From positions 1 through 39,123 of the forward strand of contig CAINTJ010000122.1 of assembly GCA_903853385.1 (NCBI GenBank): a stretch of DNA of 39,123 nucleotides, read 5' to 3'. The notes beneath the pieces are model-generated. The model worked only from the letters and a program-made list of their open reading frames with translations, ran no database searches and was not told where the DNA came from. The stretch's first letter is position 1; each line of letters begins with the position of its first letter. The DNA comes from an uncultured Gammaproteobacteria bacterium. Its GTDB lineage: Bacteria; Pseudomonadota; Gammaproteobacteria; Pseudomonadales; Pseudohongiellaceae. A program made the position numbers and the translations under genes. Shown piece by piece: positions 28,965 through 37,741 of this stretch.

Positions 28965-29216
28965 ATGATTGAAGTCCGTTACTTTGCCAGCATTCGTGAA
29001 TCCCTGGGGTTGTCCCATGAACAATTCCCGGCCACCGCAGACACTACTGTCACGCAGTTGCTGGAAGCGCTGGTGCAACTGCATGGCGGGCAGGCACGGC
29101 AGATCCTGGCAGCCAACAAGGTGCTGGTGGCCGTCAATCAGGAGCTGGTGCCATTGTCTGCTGCCGTGCGTGATGGCGATGAAGTTGCCTTTTTCCCCCC
29201 GGTTACCGGCGGCTGA
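28965..29216 (+). CDS. moaD: Molybdopterin synthase sulfur carrier subunit MoaD
   Basis: This 83-residue ubiquitin-like protein ends in the obligatory Gly-Gly (FPPVTGG), which is thiocarboxylated and gives sulfur to precursor Z on MoaE. The N-terminus IEVRYFASIRESLGLSHE is typical. It lies 17 bases after moaC and 9 before moaE. Confidence 0.95.
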   Translation: MIEVRYFASIRESLGLSHEQFPATADTTVTQLLEALVQLHGGQARQILAANKVLVAVNQELVPLSAAVRDGDEVAFFPPVTGG

Positions 29217-29225
29217 GCTAAAAAC

Positions 29226-29678
29226 ATGGCGTTCACTATCCGTATACAGCAGGTTGATTTCAATGTGCAGGAGGAAGTTGACTTCCTGCGCAAGCAGTCA
29301 GCCAATATCGGAGCCATTGCTACCTTCACTGGCTTGGTAAGGGATTCGCAGGATGGCCAGACCCTCAAGGCGCTATTCCTTGAACATTATCCCGGTATGA
29401 CAGAAAAGAGTCTGGAGAATATCCTGGTTGAAGCGCAGCGGCGCTGGCCCTTGTTGGATGTGACGGTGCTGCACCGCATCGGTGAACTGAAACCTGGTGA
29501 CCAGATTGTGTTTGTTGGCGTCAGCAGTCCACACCGGGGTGCGGCTTTTGCCGCTTGTGAATTCATCATGGATTTTCTCAAAACCCGCGCGCCATTCTGG
29601 AAGAAATGCCGGCTGGCAAACAGCGAGCACTGGGTTGAAGCCAAAGACTCGGACCAGCAGGCCAGCGAACGCTGGTAA
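29226..29678 (+). CDS. moaE: Molybdopterin synthase catalytic subunit MoaE
   Basis: This 150-residue catalytic subunit pairs with MoaD to make molybdopterin. Conserved features are IGAIATFTGLVRD, LFLEHYPGMTEK, LHRIGELKPGDQIVFVGVSSPHRGAAFAACEFIMDFLKTRAPFWKK, with the Lys residues of the active site. It ends 9 bases from the stop of rluE, which converges from the other strand; no terminator hairpin separates them. Confidence 0.96.
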   Translation: MAFTIRIQQVDFNVQEEVDFLRKQSANIGAIATFTGLVRDSQDGQTLKALFLEHYPGMTEKSLENILVEAQRRWPLLDVTVLHRIGELKPGDQIVFVGVSSPHRGAAFAACEFIMDFLKTRAPFWKKCRLANSEHWVEAKDSDQQASERW

Positions 29679-29687
29679 AGTGCTGGT

Positions 29688-30218
29688 TCAGCTGATGACC
29701 CGGAATTGACCGGGTTGCAAGCCAGCCAGATTCCACTCTCCAATCTGCCAGCGCACCAACCGTAAAGTAGGAAAACCGACAGCCGCTGACATGCGGCGTA
29801 CTTGCCGGTTGCGTCCTTCTTTCAGTGTGATGCTCAGCCAGGAGTCTGGGACGGAAAGCCGCACGCGTATGGGTGGCACTCGTGGCCACAGTGCCGGAGC
29901 CGGCATGGCGGCGGCAAGTGCCGGCAAGGTCTTGCCGTCATTGAGCGCCACACCGCCGCTTAAGTGCGCCAATGCTGATTGAGTGATGATGCCTTCCACC
30001 TGTACCCAATAGGTTTTGGGCAGTTTGTGGCGAGGATCACTGATGCGATGTTGCAGGTCGCCGTCATTGGTCAGCAGCAGCAAGCCTTCGGAATCATGAT
30101 CCAGACGCCCGGCCGGATAGACATGCTTGATGGGTATATAGTCGCCAAGGCCGGGATGGTTGGCTTCTGACGTGAACTGGCTCAGTACGCCATAGGGTTT
30201 ATTGAAAAGAATCAACAC
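29688..30218 (-). CDS. rluE: 23S rRNA pseudouridine synthase, RluE-like
   Basis: This 176-residue RsuA/RluB-family enzyme has the catalytic Asp40 in [18 protein letters not shown] and opens with [15 protein letters not shown]. coli RluE makes pseudouridine 2457 of 23S rRNA. The gene begins with GTG at 30218 (TTG at 30215 is an alternative). An in-frame TGA directly before the GTG excludes any longer form, so the basic N-terminal extension of the E. coli protein is absent. No good ribosome site is seen. It lies 24 bases downstream of cspD on the same strand. Confidence 0.88.
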   Translation of the reverse strand: MLILFNKPYGVLSQFTSEANHPGLGDYIPIKHVYPAGRLDHDSEGLLLLTNDGDLQHRISDPRHKLPKTYWVQVEGIITQSALAHLSGGVALNDGKTLPALAAAMPAPALWPRVPPIRVRLSVPDSWLSITLKEGRNRQVRRMSAAVGFPTLRLVRWQIGEWNLAGLQPGQFRVIS

Positions 30219-30242
30219 TCAAGGGTAGTTCGGGTAAGCGGG

Positions 30243-30512
30243 CTAGTTGCCAGTATCGTTGATACGAGGAGCCGCTGCACCATCTTCAGCTGTATTACCT
30301 TCATCTGCATCGACCGCCATGATGTTGGTGGCATGCAAGCCCTTGGGCCCTTCAATGATCTCGAAAGAGACGGCTTGGCCGGCCTTCAAGGTTTTATAGC
30401 CTTCCATTGCTATCGCAGAATAATGCGCAAATAAATCACTGCCACCATCATCGGGCAGAATGAAGCCAAAACCTTTGGCGTTATTGAACCATTTGACCTG
30501 ACCGGTACTCAT
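30243..30512 (-). CDS. cspD: Cold-shock-domain protein CspD
   Basis: The product is 89 residues: a single OB-fold cold-shock domain with both RNP motifs (KGFGFI and DLFAHYSAI) and the opening [22 protein letters not shown], followed by a short acidic tail. CspD in E. coli is a replication inhibitor made in stationary phase and lies divergently next to clpS, as here. GGAGG precedes the ATG at good distance. The promoter must lie in the 300-base region shared with clpS. Confidence 0.94.
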   Translation of the reverse strand: MSTGQVKWFNNAKGFGFILPDDGGSDLFAHYSAIAMEGYKTLKAGQAVSFEIIEGPKGLHATNIMAVDADEGNTAEDGAAAPRINDTGN

Positions 30513-30831
30513 AAATACCTCCCCGACTACAAATGCGCCGATGATTTCGAGTTGAATATCATCTTGTTATGTCTTGTATTTATTGTGTTTTTACAAGATC
30601 GCGAACGTATAACCCTATTTTTTTTTCATGTCAAATGCATTTCCCCAAAGAATTTGCATCATTATTGCCAGTAAGCAAGCGGAAATTAACTTGAATGTGA
30701 TGCTGGGGTAGCTGGGTGTTTGCCAGAAGCTTAAAGTTGCTACGCAGAATGCATGCTTGGCTGAGGCAGCAAGATGAAACATGCTATAGTTTCTGCGCAC
30801 TTTCTGGGTAGCAGTGAATTCCAGCTTGCAC
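30513..30831. promoter_or_regulatory. Divergent cspD/clpS regulatory region
   Basis: This is about 319 AT-rich bases with no gene. For clpS an extended -10 element is clear (TGC then TATAGT at 30785-30790), with no good -35 box. The cspD side carries a long T/A-rich tract near 30596-30627 but no promoter that I can name. Confidence 0.6.
30782..30790 (+). promoter_or_regulatory. Extended -10 promoter of clpS
   Basis: TGC followed by TATAGT matches the extended -10 consensus in five of six hexamer bases. Transcription would start near 30797, 17-45 bases before the possible clpS starts. Confidence 0.5.
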
Positions 30832-31227
30832 ATGATGACAATGACTTATTTGACACAATTCAATCCGGCCATCCAATTGGTCATTCGTAGCCAGAACGAC
30901 GGCAATGATGACGAGCATCAGCGTGGGAGTAGCATACGTGAGGCTCTCGCGCCTGATCAGGCCAAAATCAAGCCACCCCCGCTGTATCGCGTGATCCTGT
31001 TGAATGATGATTACACTCCGATGGAGTTTGTGGTCGAGATATTGCGGGTTTTCTTCGGGATGAATGCTGAAACGGCCACTCGGGTCATGTTGAAAGTGCA
31101 CACTGAAGGCAAGGGTGTTTGCGGGGTATTTCCCAAGGAAATCGCAGAAACCAAGGCAACCCAGGTCAATGAATATGCCCGGGCGGAAGAGCATCCCCTG
31201 ATGTGTGACATCGAGGCCGATGATTAA
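30832..31227 (+). CDS. clpS: ClpS, ClpA adaptor for N-degron substrates
   Basis: ClpS delivers proteins with Leu, Phe, Trp or Tyr at the N-terminus to ClpAP. The core [21 protein letters not shown], with the substrate-pocket residues of the NDDYT/M motif, and the [28 protein letters not shown] block are intact. The start is uncertain: the frame is open from a GTG at 30814, with ATGs at 30832, 30835 and 30841 and no strong ribosome site. In every case the flexible N-terminal part before the core is some 15-30 residues longer than in E. coli (106 residues in all). clpA follows 105 bases later on the same strand. Confidence 0.92.
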   Translation: MMTMTYLTQFNPAIQLVIRSQNDGNDDEHQRGSSIREALAPDQAKIKPPPLYRVILLNDDYTPMEFVVEILRVFFGMNAETATRVMLKVHTEGKGVCGVFPKEIAETKATQVNEYARAEEHPLMCDIEADD

Positions 31228-31332
31228 TGAATGACGGATGAATGATTAAAAAGCGACCGGTGCTTGCCCTTTGTTTTTGCCGGCATAGCCCCCATGTAGC
31301 GATTGGAGCAGTCAAATTGAAAGGTAATTGCC

Positions 31333-33645
31333 ATGTTTAGCAAAGAATTTGAAACCGCACTCAATCATGTCGTCACCTGGGCCAAGATGAAACGGCATGA
31401 ATTCATTACTGTCGAGCATTTGCTGCTGGCATTGCTCGATGAAAGTGCAGCACGCGATATATTGCTGGCCTGTGACGTGGAGCTGGACAAAATCAGGGCA
31501 GATTTGCAGCAATATCTGACTACTCACATCCCCCAGTTACCCGAGCAGAATGACAGCCCGGAAGTAACGCAGACACTCGGTTTCCAGCGCGTCATCCAGC
31601 GTGCGGTCTTTCATGTGCAATCCACTGGCAAACGTGAAGTTTCCGGTGCCAATGTGCTGGTTGCGATTTTCGGCGAGAAAGACAGCCATGCGGTTTATCT
31701 GCTGAAAAAACACGGAGTCAATCGCGGCGATGTCGTCAATTTCATCACGCACGGCAACATTCGCGGTCCGGGCATGAACAATGACGAGTCTGATCCCGAA
31801 CTGGGCAATATTGGCGAGAGTGGGGCCAAGGAAAAACCGCAGAATGCGCTCGACAGTTTTTCTACCAACCTCAACGAAGAGGCCAAAGCCGGCCGCATTG
31901 ATCCGCTGATTGGCAGAGAGCAGGAGATCACCCGGCTGATCCAGGTGCTCTCACGTCGTCGCAAGAACAATCCGCTGTTCGTCGGTGAGTCCGGGGTTGG
32001 CAAAACTGCAATTGCCGAAGGTCTGGCCAAGCAAATTGTTGACGGTCAGGTTCCGGAAATACTCAAGGACAGTGTCGTGTACTCGCTCGACATGGGCGCC
32101 TTGCTGGCTGGTACCAAGTATCGAGGTGATTTCGAGAAGCGCTTCAAGCTGCTGCTGGCCGAACTTACCAAACAGGAGCACGCCATCCTCTTCATTGATG
32201 AAATCCACACCATCATCGGTGCCGGTGCGGCTTCCGGCGGCGTCATGGATGCCTCCAATCTGCTCAAGCCGGTACTGACCACGGGCAAGATCCGCTGCAT
32301 AGGTTCGACCACTTATCAGGAGTATCGCGGCATCTTCGAAAAAGATCGTGCGTTGTCCCGGCGCTTCCAGAAAATTGATGTTACTGAACCTGATGTGGAA
32401 ACCACCTATCAGATCTTGCGCGGTCTCAAATCGCGTTATGAAGAGCATCATAACCTGCGCTACACCGACAAGGCCCTGCACGCTGCTGCCGAACTGGCAT
32501 CGCGCTATATCAATGACCGCTACATGCCGGACAAAGCCATCGATGTCATCGATGAGGCCGGGGCGTTCCAGCGCCTGCAAACCCCGGACAAGCGCAAGAA
32601 TCTGATCCAGGTTGATGACATTGAGAAAGTGGTGGCGCAGATCGCGAGGATTCCGCCCAAGAATGTGTCAGCCTCTGATAAAACCGTTCTCAAGGATCTC
32701 GAGAAAAATCTCAAGATGGTGGTGTTCGGCCAGGATGAAGCCATCAGTGCCCTGGCGGCTTCCATCAAGCTGTCGCGTGCGGGTCTGAAAGAAGGCGAAA
32801 AACCGATTGGCTCGTATTTGTTTGCGGGTCCTACCGGTGTCGGCAAAACCGAAGTCAGTCGCCAGATTGCCAAGATCATGGGCATAGAACTCATCCGTTT
32901 CGACATGTCGGAATACATGGAGCGTCACACGGTTTCCCGCCTGATTGGCGCGCCTCCCGGTTATGTCGGCTTCGATCAGGGTGGTTTGCTGACCGAAGCC
33001 ATCTCCAAAAACCCGCATTGTGTACTGTTGCTGGATGAAATCGAGAAAGCGCATCCGGATGTGTTCAATCTGCTGTTGCAGGTGATGGATCACGGTACTT
33101 TGACCGATAACAATGGTCGCAAGGCCGATTTCCGTAATGTGATCCTGATCATGACTACCAATGCCGGTGCCCAGGAAATGAGCCGGGCTTCGATTGGTTT
33201 CAAAATGCAGGATCACACCACTGATGCGATGGAAGTAATTCGCAGGATGTTCACACCTGAATTCCGTAACCGGCTTGATGCCATTGTCCAGTTTGGTTCA
33301 CTGGATAAAGCCATCATCAAGACTGTGGTCGACAAATTCCTGGTGGAACTGCAAGTGCAGCTGGATGACAAGAAAGTGGTCTTGCATGTTGAGGATGAAG
33401 CCGTTGACTGGTTCGTTGCCCACGGCTATGACGTGACGATGGGCGCAAGGCCAATGGCACGCCTTATCCAGAACAAGATCAAGAAACCGTTGGCAGAAGA
33501 CATCCTGTTTGGGGACTTGATCAACGGTGGTGATGTGCACGTCACAGTGGAAAATGACGACATCAAGCTCGACATTACGGCCTCAACTTCCCCAATGCCG
33601 CGTGAAGATGATGAGGATATGAAGGAAGAGAATCTGGACGTATGA
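31333..33645 (+). CDS. clpA: ATP-dependent Clp protease ATP-binding subunit ClpA
   Basis: This 770-residue Hsp100 unfoldase feeds ClpP. The N-terminal Clp domain (1-150, which binds ClpS) is followed by two AAA+ modules: Walker A GESGVGKTA near 218 with Walker B FIDEIHTIIG, and GPTGVGKTE near 499 with Walker B LLDEIEKAH. A ClpP-contacting IGF-type loop lies near the end of the second module (RASIGFKMQ). AAAGG precedes the ATG at good distance. clpP itself is not in the window. Confidence 0.97.
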   Translation: MFSKEFETALNHVVTWAKMKRHEFITVEHLLLALLDESAARDILLACDVELDKIRADLQQYLTTHIPQLPEQNDSPEVTQTLGFQRVIQRAVFHVQSTGKREVSGANVLVAIFGEKDSHAVYLLKKHGVNRGDVVNFITHGNIRGPGMNNDESDPELGNIGESGAKEKPQNALDSFSTNLNEEAKAGRIDPLIGREQEITRLIQVLSRRRKNNPLFVGESGVGKTAIAEGLAKQIVDGQVPEILKDSVVYSLDMGALLAGTKYRGDFEKRFKLLLAELTKQEHAILFIDEIHTIIGAGAASGGVMDASNLLKPVLTTGKIRCIGSTTYQEYRGIFEKDRALSRRFQKIDVTEPDVETTYQILRGLKSRYEEHHNLRYTDKALHAAAELASRYINDRYMPDKAIDVIDEAGAFQRLQTPDKRKNLIQVDDIEKVVAQIARIPPKNVSASDKTVLKDLEKNLKMVVFGQDEAISALAASIKLSRAGLKEGEKPIGSYLFAGPTGVGKTEVSRQIAKIMGIELIRFDMSEYMERHTVSRLIGAPPGYVGFDQGGLLTEAISKNPHCVLLLDEIEKAHPDVFNLLLQVMDHGTLTDNNGRKADFRNVILIMTTNAGAQEMSRASIGFKMQDHTTDAMEVIRRMFTPEFRNRLDAIVQFGSLDKAIIKTVVDKFLVELQVQLDDKKVVLHVEDEAVDWFVAHGYDVTMGARPMARLIQNKIKKPLAEDILFGDLINGGDVHVTVENDDIKLDITASTSPMPREDDEDMKEENLDV

Positions 33646-33652
33646 CCCGAAT

Positions 33653-33684
33653 TTTCCGGGCCGGTAATTTAGCGGGCCCGGAAA
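33653..33684. terminator. Hairpin between converging clpA and infA
   Basis: TTTCCGGGCC pairs perfectly with GGCCCGGAAA across a 12-base loop. The loop contains the infA stop codon, and neither strand has a T tract afterwards, so intrinsic termination is doubtful. It may act as a 3'-end stabiliser or with Rho. Confidence 0.4.
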
Positions 33685-33887
33685 GTAATCCGGCCTTTGG
33701 ACAGGTCGTAAGGGGTCATTTCCACTTTGACCTTGTCGCCTGTGAGAATGCGGATGTAGTTTTTGCGCATTTTGCCTGAGATATGCGCTGTCACTACGTG
33801 ACCGTTGTCCAGTTTTACCCTGAACATCGTGTTGGGAAGTGTATCAATCACTTCTCCTTCCATCTCGATCTGGTCTTCTTTGGACAT
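33669..33887 (-). CDS. infA: Translation initiation factor IF-1
   Basis: This 72-residue OB-fold factor ([45 protein letters not shown]) is nearly identical to the E. coli protein in pattern. It binds the ribosomal A site during initiation with IF-2 and IF-3. It is convergent with clpA and separated from bpt by 159 bases that hold only small inverted repeats, so it probably has its own promoter there. Confidence 0.98.
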   Translation of the reverse strand: MSKEDQIEMEGEVIDTLPNTMFRVKLDNGHVVTAHISGKMRKNYIRILTGDKVKVEMTPYDLSKGRITFRAR

Positions 33888-34046
33888 TCAATAGCCTGTG
33901 TGGGAACTGTTTATTGGAAACGGTTGGGAACTGCAGGGAACCTTTGCAGCATTGCAAGGTGGCGCATTCTGCCCGAAAAGCGCTACTGCCGTAAACCGGC
34001 AAATGAAGCTGGGCTGATATAGCCCGGAAAATCTGCAGTTACCCCT

Positions 34047-34787
34047 TCAAGCCGGGTTGGGGGGTGTGTCGAGCATGGAATCGGTCATTAGCACCCAGCG
34101 CTGGCGGATCAGCAGTTCCAGCGGGCGGAAATGGGTCTTGTAACGCATTTTACGGCTGTCCTTGATCCAATAGCCGAGATAAAGGTAGGACATGCCCAGC
34201 CTGCGCGCTTCCATGATCTGCCAGAGCACGCCAAAGGTGCCCAGCGAACGTTTGTCTTCCAGCGGATCATAGAATGTGTAAACGGCAGACAAACCGTTTT
34301 CCAGCCGGTCAGTGACCAATACCCCCAGCAAGCGGCCCCGGCTGTGCATCGCAAAGTACAAAGTACCTTCACATTGCTTCATCAGAAAGGCTTCATACTG
34401 CTCGCGGGTGGGGGGGTACATGTCGCCATCACCATGTCGCACGCAGATGTAATGCTTGTACAGCAGGTAAAATTCTTCGTCTGCTATCGAGGTAATCTGG
34501 GAAACCACCACGTCAGCATTGCGTTTGAGCACCCTTTCAAAGCGTCGATGGGAGCTGAAATGCTGTACCAGCACCCGACATGACAAACATTGCTGGCAGG
34601 CTTTGCAGTTAGGCCGATAGACATGGCTGCCACTGCGCCGGAAGCCGATTTCAGACAAGCGGCTGTTATGCGATTGTTCTACCTGGAACTCAGGATCGAT
34701 GAACAGGGTTTGTGCTTCCTGGTCGGGCAGGTAACTGCACTTGTGCGGTTGTGTGGTAAACAACCGTATGTCTTTCAAGGAAGTCAT
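34047..34787 (-). CDS. bpt: Aspartate/glutamate leucyltransferase Bpt
   Basis: This 246-residue aminoacyl-tRNA-protein transferase of the ATE fold (Ate1-like) transfers Leu from Leu-tRNA to N-terminal Asp or Glu in bacteria such as Vibrio vulnificus, creating a ClpS-recognised N-degron. Evidence: HKCSYLPDQEAQTLFIDP, the CKAC-x2-CLSC cysteine cluster, the FRRSGSHVYRPNC block, and the GNAT-type C-terminal half (YLYLGYWIKDSRKMRYKTHFRPLELL). The start is given by ATG at 34787; it is 28 bases after aat on the same strand. Confidence 0.94.
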   Translation of the reverse strand: MTSLKDIRLFTTQPHKCSYLPDQEAQTLFIDPEFQVEQSHNSRLSEIGFRRSGSHVYRPNCKACQQCLSCRVLVQHFSSHRRFERVLKRNADVVVSQITSIADEEFYLLYKHYICVRHGDGDMYPPTREQYEAFLMKQCEGTLYFAMHSRGRLLGVLVTDRLENGLSAVYTFYDPLEDKRSLGTFGVLWQIMEARRLGMSYLYLGYWIKDSRKMRYKTHFRPLELLIRQRWVLMTDSMLDTPPNPA

Positions 34788-34814
34788 GTCTGCTTTTCAA
34801 CAACAAAGACACCG

Positions 34815-35507
34815 CTATTGTATAGGCCAGCGGGCAGGGCGGGAAATATCGGCGGTTGCGGGTAAAAATTCATTGAACACTCTGCGCGGCACCAGGCGGG
34901 CCCCCATGCTTTCCAGATGCGGGCTGGGCAGCTGGCAGTCAATGACCTGAATGCCATATTCAACAAGTTTGCGTGCCAGCCACACCAGCGCGACCCTGGA
35001 GGCAGAGCTTTGGTGGCTGAACATGGATTCCCCGAAAAAAATACCATCGAGCGCGATGCCATAGAGTCCGCCCGCCAATTGGTGATCCCGCCATACTTCG
35101 ACGGAGTGGGCATGGCCGGCTTTATGTAATGTCAAATAGGCTGTTTGCATAGCAGGGTCGAGCCAGGTGCCATCAACCCCCCGACGGGGTCCGGCGCAAC
35201 CAGTCAGCACGGCAGCAAAAGCAGTGTCGGTAGTCACTGAAAAATGCTCCCGCTTCAGTAATTTCGACAAACTGTGGCTAACCTTGATCTCTTTCGGGAA
35301 CAGCACCATACGGGGGTCGGGCGACCACCACAGTAACGGCTGACCCTCGCTGTACCAGGGAAAGATGCCGCGCTGGTAGGCCGCGAGCAGTCGCGCTGGC
35401 TGCAAGTCGCCGCCAGCTGCGAGCAAACCATTGGGATTGGCGAGCGCAGTGGCGGTGTCGGGAAAATCCAATGAGTCGTCATCCAGCCAGGGCAGGGCAA
35501 TACTCAT
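34815..35507 (-). CDS. aat: Leucyl/phenylalanyl-tRNA-protein transferase Aat
   Basis: The product is 230 residues from the ATG at 35507, near the E. coli length of 234; an upstream in-frame start at 35570 would overlap trxB. Aat adds Leu or Phe to N-terminal Lys, Arg (or Met), marking proteins for ClpS-ClpAP. Conserved blocks: FPDTATALANPNGLLAAGGDL, YQRGIFPWYSEGQPLLWWSPDPR, GRIFFGESMFS-like (LDGIFFGESMFSHQSSASRVAL) and IDCQLPSPHLESMGA. It follows trxB by 11 bases and precedes bpt, so the three genes are likely transcribed together. Confidence 0.95.
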   Translation of the reverse strand: MSIALPWLDDDSLDFPDTATALANPNGLLAAGGDLQPARLLAAYQRGIFPWYSEGQPLLWWSPDPRMVLFPKEIKVSHSLSKLLKREHFSVTTDTAFAAVLTGCAGPRRGVDGTWLDPAMQTAYLTLHKAGHAHSVEVWRDHQLAGGLYGIALDGIFFGESMFSHQSSASRVALVWLARKLVEYGIQVIDCQLPSPHLESMGARLVPRRVFNEFLPATADISRPARWPIQ

Positions 35508-35518
35508 GGGCTTGAAAA

Positions 35519-36508
<990 letters not shown>

Positions 36509-36579
36509 CTATTATGGGGACTAACACGCTGTTTACCAGTGGATATGCGCAAACTTCCCAGCTTGATGCCGGCCATGGC

Positions 36580-37551
36580 TCATGGCTCCAGTGATGCGAT
36601 ATAAGCCGCCAGTGCCAGCATATCTTCCGGGCTGAGCTTGGCGACAACGGTTGCCATCAATGGCGACCATAGACCTTTGCGATTGGCAGTTTGCAGATCA
36701 TAGAGCTGGCGCGCCAGATAACTGGGTGAACGACCGGCCAGTCTCGGTACGGGTCCGAGTCCGCGCAAATCAGCACCGTGACAGGCATTGCAAGCAGTCG
36801 ACTTGCCACCATTGCCCGTCGCAAGTTGCTTGCCACGGGCAATGCTGCCCACTGGCACATAAGCCACAAAGCTGGAGCGGGCATCCCGCAGTTCAGTGCG
36901 TTCCAGATCTTCCGGCATTTCCAGAATGCGCTTGCCTATCGCTTCAGTGCCGCCACCGTCTTTGGCAATATACATCCAGCCAGAAACTACAGATTCCGGC
37001 ACTTTGGCGGTTTCGACCACGCGTATCCAGCGGCGGGGTTGCAAACTGGCGAAATAGCTGGCCGCTTGTTCGGCTTCTGCCGCGGTTGTATTCAAGCCTA
37101 TTGCCTGCATTAGCGAAGGGGGTGACATTTGCGGTTCTGCACTTTTACGCAAACCGGCGCGGTAATCGGCCAGCTGCTGTTTGATGTAGTCAGCTGACAA
37201 GCCAGCCAGACTGGAGTTTTCCGGGCGACCCTGGCCATTGGGCAAGTGACAGTAGGCACAGGCCATGATTTGTGGGGCGTGACCAGTGGCGACAATGGCA
37301 GGCATGGCGGGATGATCTTCAGGATGCCAGTCCGGGGGTGAAAAGCGGTCACGCGGGAACACCAGTTCCAAAGGGCTGTCAGGCACATGCTGGGGACCGC
37401 TTGCTGCCGGCAGGTTCAAGCCCGGGGTGTTAACAGCGTAGGCCCAGGGCATCGGGGTACTGGGCTGCAAGGCTGGCGCGGGTTGGGCAAGGACAATGCC
37501 GGAGCCAAGTGACAGGCTGAGTAAGGCGATAGAGACAGTTCTGGCCTGCAT
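36580..37551 (-). CDS. Periplasmic di-haem cytochrome c (c4-like)
   Basis: This 323-residue exported protein has a signal peptide ending VLAQ and two c-type haem sites: CAYCH at 98-102 and CNACH at 254-258. Each site is followed by a cytochrome-c-like domain with a likely Met ligand in QMSPPS or the WSPLMATVV segment. The tandem arrangement recalls cytochrome c4, which shuttles electrons to oxidases. It is longer than typical c4 (about 200 residues), with an extended N-terminal part (25-95) and a 70-residue insert between the haem domains. The electron-transfer partner is unknown. It lies between trxB and ftsK, 104 bases from trxB. Confidence 0.86.
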   Translation of the reverse strand: MQARTVSIALLSLSLGSGIVLAQPAPALQPSTPMPWAYAVNTPGLNLPAASGPQHVPDSPLELVFPRDRFSPPDWHPEDHPAMPAIVATGHAPQIMACAYCHLPNGQGRPENSSLAGLSADYIKQQLADYRAGLRKSAEPQMSPPSLMQAIGLNTTAAEAEQAASYFASLQPRRWIRVVETAKVPESVVSGWMYIAKDGGGTEAIGKRILEMPEDLERTELRDARSSFVAYVPVGSIARGKQLATGNGGKSTACNACHGADLRGLGPVPRLAGRSPSYLARQLYDLQTANRKGLWSPLMATVVAKLSPEDMLALAAYIASLEP

Positions 37552-37741
37552 GGGGGGGCTTCCTCAAGTTCCGGTAGGCGAAAGGTGATTCAACCCCGGG
37601 CACTGCCAAAATGCACTCACAGATTGAAGTTTCCTGACAAAATTACTGCCGCGGTTGTGTCAGTGTCCCGGCACCGTATCGTCCCACCCGCTAATTGATT
37701 ATGATAGAAGCTTGTTTTCAACAGGAAAATTCAGGAAGTCT
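37552..37741. promoter_or_regulatory. Divergent region between cytochrome c and ftsK
   Basis: These 190 bases have no gene. A TATGAT at 37700-37705 is a candidate -10 box for ftsK without a clear -35. AGGAAG at 37733-37738 is the ribosome site that supports the GTG start of ftsK at 37742. Confidence 0.35.
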
